DNA from: Corynebacterium glucuronolyticum DSM 44120
Lineage (GTDB): Bacteria > Actinomycetota > Actinomycetes > Mycobacteriales > Mycobacteriaceae
Direction of reading: 5' to 3'
Assembly: GCF_030440595.1 (NCBI RefSeq)
Contig: NZ_CP047452.1
Location: 2,046,001-2,110,000, forward strand
Length of the DNA stretch: 64,000 nucleotides
A program made the translations under genes and the position numbers. The notes below the pieces were generated by a model. That model did no database searches, was not told the DNA's origin, and worked only from the letters and a program-made list of their open reading frames with translations. Shown piece by piece: positions 9,362 to 15,774 of the stretch. Position 1 is the first letter of the stretch. Each line of letters begins with the position of its first letter.

Positions 9362-9394
9362 TTGACACTAGACCGCACCAATCGGTTTAGTCAA
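9362..9394 (-). promoter_or_regulatory. DAACS symporter promoter with overlapping inverted repeat
   Basis: On the minus strand TTGACT (9394-9389) and TAGTGT (9370-9365) are separated by 18 bp, a good -35/-10 pair. A 9-bp inverted repeat, ACTAGACCG at 9367-9375 and CGGTTTAGT at 9383-9391 with one G-T imperfection, fills the spacer and part of both boxes. That placement is what a repressor operator would have. Confidence 0.55.
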
Positions 9395-9415
9395 TATGAA
9401 CCACTTAGTCTACCG

Positions 9416-10189
9416 TTACAACTTGGGCTTTTTGCTCCCGGGGAGGATTTCTTTGGTATTTCTCTTCAGCCAGTTAATCCGACGCAGGAGGGGATCCACC
9501 TCGCGCACAGTCTTTTGCCCGGCCTTGCGAGTCCACACCATGACGCTGCGCGAACCGGGGACACGGATTTGCGTCGGCATGATCCATCCTCTCCAGTAAC
9601 TAATGGAGGTGAGGAGCCAACCAACCATGGCGGCAACGATCATGCCAGCTGCCTCATAGCCCAAGTAGTGGAAGCCCACCATCGTGGCGGAGGCAAGGAA
9701 GGCGGGGACAGCATAGAGGGTGCGACCCCCGAAGATGGACGGCATTTGGCCGATGGCGATGTCGCGGAGCATGCCGCCGCCGATGGGGGTGATGAAGCCG
9801 AGGGCGATGGCGGACTGCCACGGCAGGCCGTAGGTGAGCGCCTTCGTCGATCCCGCAACAGCCCATACTCCGAGGACGAGGGCATCGCCATGGTTTTTGA
9901 TGCGCACCCACCAGCGCCCCTCAGTATTGATGAACAGGGAGATGAGGCCGCCGATGAGCGCCATCGTCATATAGATGGGCTCGGCAATGGCAACGGGAGG
10001 ACCGACCTGCATGAGGGTGTCGCGGATCATACCGCCGCCGAGACCGGTGAAGACGGCGAGGAAGAGCGTGCCCATGAAGTCGAGGTCGAGCCTGCGCGCG
10101 ATGCCGCCGCCTATGATTCCGTTAAGGAGCACCCCGATGAGGTCGAGGGTGGAATAGAGGTTAGTAATCATGGGATCCACAGATGACAC
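9416..10189 (-). CDS. TRIC-family (UPF0126/YicG-like) membrane protein
   Basis: A 257-residue protein with two tandem three-helix repeats. Each carries the glycine-rich signature, 'GGGMIRDTL' near residue 50 and 'GGGMLRDIA' near 140, that defines this family. Structural work on bacterial relatives shows trimeric cation-permeable channels; in older annotation the family is UPF0126. The C-terminal tail of about 50 residues is strongly basic and cytosolic. The GTG at 10189 is eight bases after a TATGAT box, suggesting a leaderless transcript; ATG at 10171 is a fallback start. It is transcribed away from tRNA-Asn on the same strand. Confidence 0.85.
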   Translation of the reverse strand: MSSVDPMITNLYSTLDLIGVLLNGIIGGGIARRLDLDFMGTLFLAVFTGLGGGMIRDTLMQVGPPVAIAEPIYMTMALIGGLISLFINTEGRWWVRIKNHGDALVLGVWAVAGSTKALTYGLPWQSAIALGFITPIGGGMLRDIAIGQMPSIFGGRTLYAVPAFLASATMVGFHYLGYEAAGMIVAAMVGWLLTSISYWRGWIMPTQIRVPGSRSVMVWTRKAGQKTVREVDPLLRRINWLKRNTKEILPGSKKPKL

Positions 10190-10211
10190 AATGGTCCATC
10201 ATAACGAGATA

Positions 10212-10238
10212 AAGCCCAGACCGTAAAGGCCTGGGCTT
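10212..10238 (-). terminator. Intrinsic terminator of tRNA-Asn
   Basis: The arms AAGCCCAG (10212-10219) and CTGGGCTT (10231-10238) form a hairpin. On the minus strand the second arm runs into TTTATCT. It sits directly after the encoded CCA of tRNA-Asn. Confidence 0.7.
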
Positions 10239-10239
10239 G

Positions 10240-10315
10240 TGGCTCCTCCAACTGGGCTCGAACCAGTGACCCTTCGATTAACAGTCGAATGCTCTGCCAA
10301 CTGAGCTATGGAGGA
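10240..10315 (-). tRNA. tRNA-Asn (anticodon GUU)
   Basis: The acceptor TCCTCCA pairs perfectly with TGGAGGA. The anticodon stem is TTCGA/TCGAA and the loop CTGTTAA gives anticodon GUU. The T arm is ACTGG-TTCGAGC-CCAGT. The discriminator is G, and CCA is encoded at 10240-10242. Confidence 0.97.
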
Positions 10316-10341
10316 ATATTGCTTCCTTGCAACGTGGATAA

Positions 10342-10371
10342 ACTATAACGGGCTACCTACGTTTTGAGCAA
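10342..10371 (-). promoter_or_regulatory. Promoter of tRNA-Asn
   Basis: On the minus strand TTGCTC (10371-10366) and TATAGT (10347-10342) are spaced by 18 bp. The -10 lies about 26 bp before the mature tRNA 5' end, allowing a short 5' trailer removed by RNase P. Confidence 0.55.
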
Positions 10372-10416
10372 ATCGCCTGGTAATGGAGCAATTTCAGAGT
10401 TAGCGGGGGCGGACTA

Positions 10417-10422
10417 TATACT
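10417..10422 (+). promoter_or_regulatory. -10 box of tRNA-Met(CAT)
   Basis: TATACT lies seven bases before the first base of the tRNA, so transcription would begin at or next to the mature 5' end. No strong -35 is seen. Confidence 0.5.
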
Positions 10423-10429
10423 TTTCTGC

Positions 10430-10503
10430 GGGGCTATAGCTCAGTCGGTTAGAGCAGCAGACTCATAATCCGTTGGTCCTCGGTTCGAGCCCGAGTAGCC
10501 CCA
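10430..10503 (+). tRNA. tRNA with CAU anticodon (elongator Met, or Ile2 needing lysidine)
   Basis: The acceptor GGGGCTA pairs with TAGCCCC, the D stem is GCTC/GAGC and the T arm is CTCGG-TTCGAGC-CCGAG. The loop CTCATAA gives anticodon CAU. It is not an initiator: the initiator-specific GGG/CCC anticodon-stem pairs are absent. The acceptor resembles isoleucine tRNAs, so the minor AUA-reading Ile2 tRNA, with lysidine made by TilS, is a real alternative. The anticodon stem has an A-C mismatch (GCAGA with TCCGT). The 3' end is followed by CC rather than a full CCA. Confidence 0.9.
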
Positions 10504-10509
10504 CCCTCA

Positions 10510-10541
10510 GACACCGGGCGGTAACCGCCCGGTGTCTTTTC
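10510..10541 (+). terminator. Intrinsic terminator after the CAU tRNA
   Basis: GACACCGGGCGGT pairs with ACCGCCCGGTGTC at 10510-10536 as one almost uninterrupted stem, followed by TTTT. This is a strong rho-independent terminator. Confidence 0.9.
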
Positions 10542-10566
10542 ATTCAGTGGCGGTACAGTAGTGGGC

Positions 10567-10809
10567 ATGATTCAGTTTGTTGTTGGTGCGGCCGCCGGTT
10601 ACGTCCTTGGCACCAAGGCGGGTAGGAAACGCTTTGATCAGATCAAGCGGGCATACACCGCCGCCGTGAACTCCCCCGTCGCACAGAATGCCGTGAAGGC
10701 AGGGCGCACCGCCCTGGCCAACCGCCTCGACCCGAACCCGCGCATGCGTGAGGTAAAAAACCTGCGGACGGAAGATGGGAATCAGATCCTGGAAAAGGAT
10801 GACGACTAG
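10567..10809 (+). CDS. Small YtxH-like membrane-associated protein
   Basis: An 80-residue protein. The N-terminus 'IQFVVGAAAGYVLGTKAGRK' is a short glycine-rich hydrophobic segment ending in basic residues, the pattern annotated as YtxH-like in many actinobacteria. A charged tail rich in Asp, Glu and Lys follows. Function is unknown. The ATG at 10567 is exactly seven bases after a TACAGT -10 box (10554-10559), so a leaderless mRNA starting at this codon is likely; the GTG at 10561 lies too close to that box. Its stop shares the CTAG tetranucleotide with the convergent glutaminase gene. Confidence 0.7.
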   Translation: MIQFVVGAAAGYVLGTKAGRKRFDQIKRAYTAAVNSPVAQNAVKAGRTALANRLDPNPRMREVKNLRTEDGNQILEKDDD

Positions 10810-12047
10810 AGGGTATCCACCTCGTCCATGCGCGTGCCGTCGGAGTAATCCATGTCGGTGATGCGGTTTTCGGGGTCGTAAAGGACAACCTGTGCGCCCT
10901 CCTCGCGGATGCGGCGCAGTTGTTCTTTCACAATCTTGCGGCCGATGGCGTTAAAGCCCGTGACGCGGGAGACGTCCAGTATGACGCGCGAGGACGCGGG
11001 CGCTTCGCGCAGGAGCGTGCTGGAGATCTCCTCGGCCACCGTGAAGTTGACGTAGCCCTGAAGGGTGATGACGGTCTTGTCGCTTTCCTCGTGGATGGAG
11101 CGCACACCGGGCACCCGGTAGTTATTGCCCTGCAGCAGGTGGAGATCCATGTGCCTGCTCATGTAGGCGAAAGCCTCGCGGCCGCGGACGGAGGTGCCCG
11201 TGGGGTCCAGTTTGGGGGAGAATGTGGCAATGCCCATGCGTCCCGGCAGCGTGCCCATGAGACCACCGGAGACACCGGATTTGGCAGGGATTCCGACCTT
11301 GGTCATCCAGCGCCCGGCGTAGTCATACATGCCTGCCGAGGTCATCACGGATTGGGCAATACGCGCAGCCTCCGGCCCGATGACGCGAGCACCGGTGACG
11401 GGCTGGATTCCCCCGCTCGCCAGTGTGGCCGCCATGACCGCGAGGTCGGAGACGGTGACCTCGATGGCGCACTGGTGGACATAGGTGACGACGGCGTCGT
11501 GGGGGTCGTCGTCAACGATCCCGAAGGAGTGGAGCATGTGGGCGAGCGCGAAGTTGCGGTCTGCGGTGTCCAGCTCGCTGGTGGCAATCTCCTTGTTGAT
11601 TGTGAGCGGTCTGCCGGCAAGGGCCGAGAAGAAACCGAGAATCTTTTCAATCCGGTCAGAAACACTCGACCCCGAGCCGTTGATGAGCTGGTTGACGGCG
11701 ATGGCACCGGCGTTGATCATGGGGTTCATGGGACGGCCATCGGCTTCAAGCGAGAGCTCGTTGAAGGCATCACCGCTTGGCTCCACGCCCACAATCTCGC
11801 TGACGGCCTCGAATCCGGATTCCTCCAGCGCGAGCGCATAGGTGAAAGGCTTGGAGATGGACTGAAGGGAGAAGGGGGCGTTGTCGCCCACCTGGTAGCA
11901 GCGGCCCGTCGTGGTGCAGATGGCAACGCCCAGACGCGCAGGGTCCACCTTTGCCAGCGCCGGGATGTAATCGGCGACCTCTCCCCCGTCGGTCTCCCGG
12001 ACGGCGTCGAGGATCAGGTTCAAATAGCGTGGAATGGGTGATTTCAT
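10806..12047 (-). CDS. glsA: Glutaminase A with C-terminal STAS domain
   Basis: A 413-residue enzyme that hydrolyses L-glutamine to glutamate and ammonia. The serine-dependent beta-lactamase-like core occupies roughly residues 1-305, with the catalytic 'SISKP' (SxxK) near residue 64 and 'PMNPMINAGAIA' near 105. A STAS domain of about 85 residues ('YVNFTVAEEIS...VILDVSRVTGFNAIG' region) is fused behind it, as in many actinobacterial glutaminases, and may sense a ligand or partner. The gene starts three bases after dnaG ends, so the two are co-transcribed. The stop overlaps that of the small convergent gene within CTAG. Confidence 0.93.
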   Translation of the reverse strand: MKSPIPRYLNLILDAVRETDGGEVADYIPALAKVDPARLGVAICTTTGRCYQVGDNAPFSLQSISKPFTYALALEESGFEAVSEIVGVEPSGDAFNELSLEADGRPMNPMINAGAIAVNQLINGSGSSVSDRIEKILGFFSALAGRPLTINKEIATSELDTADRNFALAHMLHSFGIVDDDPHDAVVTYVHQCAIEVTVSDLAVMAATLASGGIQPVTGARVIGPEAARIAQSVMTSAGMYDYAGRWMTKVGIPAKSGVSGGLMGTLPGRMGIATFSPKLDPTGTSVRGREAFAYMSRHMDLHLLQGNNYRVPGVRSIHEESDKTVITLQGYVNFTVAEEISSTLLREAPASSRVILDVSRVTGFNAIGRKIVKEQLRRIREEGAQVVLYDPENRITDMDYSDGTRMDEVDTL

Positions 12048-12050
12048 CAG

Positions 12051-13928
12051 CTAGCGCCCCATTGCCCTGTCGACGAGTTCCTGCCGCACCTGTTCGAGGA
12101 CGAGGAGGTCGCTAAACATCGCGTTGTAGGCCTCCGGGTCGTCGGACGGGCGCGTCCGTGACAGCGTCGCCTTGAGGTTGGAGATCTGGTTGGCCACCAC
12201 TCCTTCCTCCAGGCGCGCGAACGCCCCATCCATGTAGGCCTCGAAGTGGTCGGCATCGGTGCGGATTTCCTCTACCGCGAGGGCGGAGACGAGGTTTTTC
12301 ACGGCCGGGTCGACGATCGCGTCGGTGATCGCGGCGATCCATCCGGCCTTTCCGTCGCCGCCGCTGGCACCGCCGGCGGCGGCGATTCCGTCCCGGATGG
12401 TCCGGTAGACGGGGTGGAAGAACCCCTCGGGGTCCAGTTCGTCGAAGGAGGCCCCGGCGAGGTCGGGTGCCTGCAGGGCGATTTTTAAGGATTCGCGCTG
12501 GGGCCACAATGCGGGGTCGCGCGGATCGGGCAGCACGGTTGTGGGGGTGGGCTGGTGCGCTGTGCCCCGGGTGGCGACCTGTGGCGCGGCGGCGGGGCGC
12601 CGAGAAGCGTCTTCTACCATGCGGGACAGTTCGTCCTCGTTGAGCCAGCCGACCCACCCGGACAATTGGAGGGCGTACTGGGAACGCAGTGCGGGGTCCC
12701 TGATGGCTCCGATCATGGGGACAACACGGCGGACGGCCTGCAGTCGCCCTTCGATGGTGCCCACGTCGTACTGCCCAAGGATGGTTTTCACCACGAATTC
12801 GAGCATCGGCATGCGGCGGGCGATGAGGTCACGCAGCGCGACATCGCCCTTGTCTTGGCGGAGCTCGCAGGGATCCATACCGCCGGGGGCGACGGCGACG
12901 AAGCTGGAGCCGGAGAATTCCTGGGAGCCTTCGAAGGCGCGCATGGCGGCTTTCTGGCCGGCCTCGTCGCCGTCGAAAGTGTAGATGATTTCGCCGCGGA
13001 AGGTGCGGTCATCGAGCATGAGCCGACGGATGAGCTGCAGGTGGTCTTCGCCGAAGGCAGTGCCACAGCTGGCGACGGCCGTGGTGATGCCGGCGGCGTG
13101 CATGGCCATGACGTCGGTGTAGCCTTCGACCACGACGCATTGGTGCCCCTGGGCGATATTGCGCTTAGCAAGATCGATGCCGAATAGCACTTTCGACTTC
13201 TTGTACAGCATCGTCTCGGGGGTGTTGAGGTATTTGCCGAGCTTGTCGTCGTCGAAAAGCTTGCGCGCACCGAAGCCGATGACGTCGCCGGCGAGGTTTT
13301 TGATCGGCCAGATCAGGCGGCGGTGGAAGCGGTCGATGGGGCCGCGACGCCCCATGGAGGTGACACCAGCCGCCTCCAGCTCCTCTGCGGAAAAGCCCAT
13401 GCGGAGCAGGTGTTTGGTGAGCGTGTCCCAGCCGCCCGGCGCATATCCGCAGCCGAAGTGACGGGCATGCTCTGCGGTGAATCCGCGCTCTGTCAGGTAC
13501 GCACGTGCGCGCTCCGCTTCCGGTTCTTGTAGCTTTTCGACGAAGAATCGGTGGGCCTCTGCGTTAATGGCCACGAGGCGTTGGCGGGTTCCTGCCTTCT
13601 CGCGCGTTCCCGTGCCACCCCCCTGGTAGTTAATGTGGTACCCGATCTTATCGGCACAGTATTCAACGGCTTCGGGGAAGGTCAGGTGCTCGAGCTTCAT
13701 GAGGAAGCTGAAAACATCGCCGCCTTCGCCGGAAGAGAAGTCGTGGAAGTAGCCGTGGTTGGGGCGGACGTGGAAGGACGGGGTCTTTTCGTCTTTGAAC
13801 GGTGACAGTCCCTTGAGGGAGTCCGCACCCGCCGGCTTGAGCTGAACATACTCCCCCACGATCTCCTCGATGGGGGTGTTTTCCCGGATATAGTCGATAT
13901 CTTCTTCCGGAATCCGTCCGCGCGCCAT
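12051..13928 (-). CDS. dnaG: DNA primase, zinc site degenerate
   Basis: A 625-residue primase that makes RNA primers at the replication fork with DnaB helicase. The TOPRIM catalytic core is intact, with 'VVEGYTDVMAMH' near residue 265 and 'YTFDGDEAGQKAAM' near 315. A C-terminal helicase-binding region is present. The N-terminal zinc ribbon has the right fold context ('SPFKDEKTPSFHVRPNHGY') but the four usual metal ligands are replaced by Ser42, Lys45, Asp63 and Ser66, so it cannot bind zinc in the normal way. I recall similar replacements in other corynebacteria. glsA follows three bases downstream. Confidence 0.96.
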   Translation of the reverse strand: MARGRIPEEDIDYIRENTPIEEIVGEYVQLKPAGADSLKGLSPFKDEKTPSFHVRPNHGYFHDFSSGEGGDVFSFLMKLEHLTFPEAVEYCADKIGYHINYQGGGTGTREKAGTRQRLVAINAEAHRFFVEKLQEPEAERARAYLTERGFTAEHARHFGCGYAPGGWDTLTKHLLRMGFSAEELEAAGVTSMGRRGPIDRFHRRLIWPIKNLAGDVIGFGARKLFDDDKLGKYLNTPETMLYKKSKVLFGIDLAKRNIAQGHQCVVVEGYTDVMAMHAAGITTAVASCGTAFGEDHLQLIRRLMLDDRTFRGEIIYTFDGDEAGQKAAMRAFEGSQEFSGSSFVAVAPGGMDPCELRQDKGDVALRDLIARRMPMLEFVVKTILGQYDVGTIEGRLQAVRRVVPMIGAIRDPALRSQYALQLSGWVGWLNEDELSRMVEDASRRPAAAPQVATRGTAHQPTPTTVLPDPRDPALWPQRESLKIALQAPDLAGASFDELDPEGFFHPVYRTIRDGIAAAGGASGGDGKAGWIAAITDAIVDPAVKNLVSALAVEEIRTDADHFEAYMDGAFARLEEGVVANQISNLKATLSRTRPSDDPEAYNAMFSDLLVLEQVRQELVDRAMGR

Positions 13929-13964
13929 GAAACCTCCGATTACAACCAGTTGTTATCCCCACAT

Positions 13965-13970
13965 TACAAT
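13965..13970 (+). promoter_or_regulatory. -10 box for a leaderless RNase transcript
   Basis: TACAAT is followed by seven bases and then the GTG at 13978. A nearby TTATCCCCA (13953-13961) is one base from a perfect DnaA box and lies just upstream of the divergent dnaG start. Confidence 0.5.
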
Positions 13971-13977
13971 AGGCCGG

Positions 13978-14391
13978 GTGAAGAAGGGCTCGTGGATTCT
14001 TGGTCTCCTGGTCGCCGTCGTGGCAGCCTATTTCGGCATCGATCTGACCACGGACGGCAACCAGCATCAGCCGCAGAATTCTCCGTCGGGTGCGATCTGC
14101 CCCATCGACAGCCTGCCCAAGGAAGCGCGCACGGTTGCCGATTCGATCGAAAGCGGTGGCCCCTACGCTTTTCCCGGCGATGACAACACGCATTTTGGCA
14201 ACTACCAAAACCGCCTTCCCAAGGAGAATTCGCAGTATTACCGCGAGTTCACGGTTCCCACGCCGGGGATTGGCCACCGCGGTGAGCGCCGGATCGTCGT
14301 CGGCGGCGGGACGAAGACGGACCCGGACACGTGGTATTACACCGGCGACCACTACGACAGCTTCTGCGAGATCCCGGATGCCGAGGACTAG
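13978..14391 (+). CDS. Exported guanyl-specific ribonuclease (barnase/RNase Sa-like)
   Basis: A 137-residue protein. An N-terminal membrane or signal segment, basic KK followed by 'WILGLLVAVVAAYFG', directs it to the envelope or outside. The C-terminal domain has the RNase N1/T1-superfamily pattern: 'NRLP', a 'YYREFTVPTPG' strand, an arginine-containing 'RGERRIVVGGG' strand and the terminal 'YYTGDHYDSF', where Glu, Arg and His form the catalytic site. It should cleave RNA after G. No barstar-type inhibitor gene is adjacent, which export makes less necessary. GTG at 13978 is chosen because it follows a -10 box by seven bases; ATG at 13927 would overlap the dnaG start. Confidence 0.8.
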   Translation: MKKGSWILGLLVAVVAAYFGIDLTTDGNQHQPQNSPSGAICPIDSLPKEARTVADSIESGGPYAFPGDDNTHFGNYQNRLPKENSQYYREFTVPTPGIGHRGERRIVVGGGTKTDPDTWYYTGDHYDSFCEIPDAED

Positions 14392-14487
14392 CGGGGCAAC
14401 GAACCCTGCCACCCCTTCATATGGCTGCTAACAGGCCACCTGACTGTCAAAGGGGGCAAGACCCGTAGAAAATACCGATTAACTCGA

Positions 14488-15732
14488 TTAGCTGTAGAAC
14501 GAGTTGTACTCGGCACCCTCGCGGGCGATGCGTTCGAGGCGGGACTCGGTCATGGATGCAATCTGATCGATGATCACGCGGCTGCGCGCCGCGTCCGAAT
14601 CCGCCTCGGTGAACCACGCTGCAAAGGCCGGGTCTAGGGTGCCCGGTGCCCCTCCGTACAGGTACTCGTACACCATCGCCACGCGCTCCCGCTGGATATC
14701 CTGCCGCAAAAGGTGTGCGGGCGACTCCATGACATAGAGGACAGCGAGGGTTTTCAGCAGCCTGATTTCCGCGTCGATGCCGGGCGGTACGACGAGGGTG
14801 CCGTGGTGGCGGCCGAGGGGGCTATCCCGGTTGTGCTCACGAGTGGCGGTGATGACGGCGCCGACGAAGCGGCCGACGAGCTCGCTGGTCATCTGTTTGA
14901 GGGCGATAAGTGCGGAAAACGAGCCGTCGAAAAGCGAAGCCTCGGCGACCACCGGCAAAGAGCGAAGGCTCGCAGCGGCCTCCACCAACGACTCCGGATC
15001 CCCGCCGAACATCGCCGCCCCCTTCTGAGCCAGCGCCGCCAGCTCCACCAAGTCACCGAGGACGCGCAGGTCAATGCGCCCGGCGAGGATGCCGTCCTCC
15101 ACATCGTGAACGGAATAGGCGATGTCATCGGAGGCATCCATGATTTGCGCCTCGACGGACTTCCCCTCTCCCTCGATTCCGTCGCGTACCCACTGGAAGA
15201 TAGGGAGATCGTCCTCGTAAACACCATATTTCCGCCGCCCCTGGGCCGTCCACGGATACTTGATGGCCGCGTCGAGGGACGCGCGAGAGAGGTTGAGGCC
15301 GTGCCCCATGACCTTCGGCTCCAGGCGGGTAAGGATCCGCAGGGTTTGCGCATTGCCCTCGAAGCCACCGCAGTCGGCGGCGAGCTCATTGAGCGCCACT
15401 TCCCCGTTGTGCCCGAACGGTGGGTGGCCAATGTCATGGCAGAGGCCGGCAAGTTCAGCCAGCGACCCGTCCACGCCGAGTCCTTCCCCGATGCCTCGGG
15501 AAATCTGTGCCACCTCCAGCGAGTGGGTGAGGCGCGTGCGCGGAGTATCGCCGTCCCGCGGCCCCACCACCTGTGTCTTGTCCGCGAGCCGGCGCAGGGC
15601 CGCGGAGTGCAAGACGCGGGCCCGGTCGCGGGAGAAAACGGACCGGTGATCCGGAGGGGTACCTTTAAGGCCACTGCGCTTGGGGGCCTCTGTGACGTAC
15701 CGCTCCTGGTCGAACGCGTCGTAGGTGTACAT
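14488..15732 (-). CDS. dgt: Deoxyguanosinetriphosphate triphosphohydrolase-like HD enzyme
   Basis: A 414-residue HD-superfamily enzyme of the Dgt family, which splits dNTPs into deoxynucleoside and triphosphate and so tunes dNTP pools. The metal-binding residues are visible as 'RTRLTHSLEV' near residue 65 and 'LCHDIGHPPFGHNGE' near 100, with a later Asp in 'ASDDIAYSVHD'. The length fits the actinobacterial branch. ATG at 15732 gives the typical N-terminus 'MYTYDAFDQERYV'; an upstream GTG would add eight residues without support. The neighbouring primase suggests a replication theme, but the two are not one operon. Confidence 0.92.
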   Translation of the reverse strand: MYTYDAFDQERYVTEAPKRSGLKGTPPDHRSVFSRDRARVLHSAALRRLADKTQVVGPRDGDTPRTRLTHSLEVAQISRGIGEGLGVDGSLAELAGLCHDIGHPPFGHNGEVALNELAADCGGFEGNAQTLRILTRLEPKVMGHGLNLSRASLDAAIKYPWTAQGRRKYGVYEDDLPIFQWVRDGIEGEGKSVEAQIMDASDDIAYSVHDVEDGILAGRIDLRVLGDLVELAALAQKGAAMFGGDPESLVEAAASLRSLPVVAEASLFDGSFSALIALKQMTSELVGRFVGAVITATREHNRDSPLGRHHGTLVVPPGIDAEIRLLKTLAVLYVMESPAHLLRQDIQRERVAMVYEYLYGGAPGTLDPAFAAWFTEADSDAARSRVIIDQIASMTESRLERIAREGAEYNSFYS

Positions 15733-15761
15733 GATAACCGCTAAGTGTACCTGCAAGGCTG

Positions 15762-15767
15762 TACTCT
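15762..15767 (+). promoter_or_regulatory. -10 box for the TPM-domain gene
   Basis: TACTCT is followed by seven bases and the ATG at 15775, the leaderless corynebacterial arrangement. Confidence 0.45.
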
Positions 15768-15774
15768 GGGTGCT

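Noticed and set aside
13927..13977. Longer start for the exported RNase at ATG 13927
   Set aside because: It would overlap the divergent dnaG start codon, has no ribosome-binding site, and would place a polar segment before the signal sequence.
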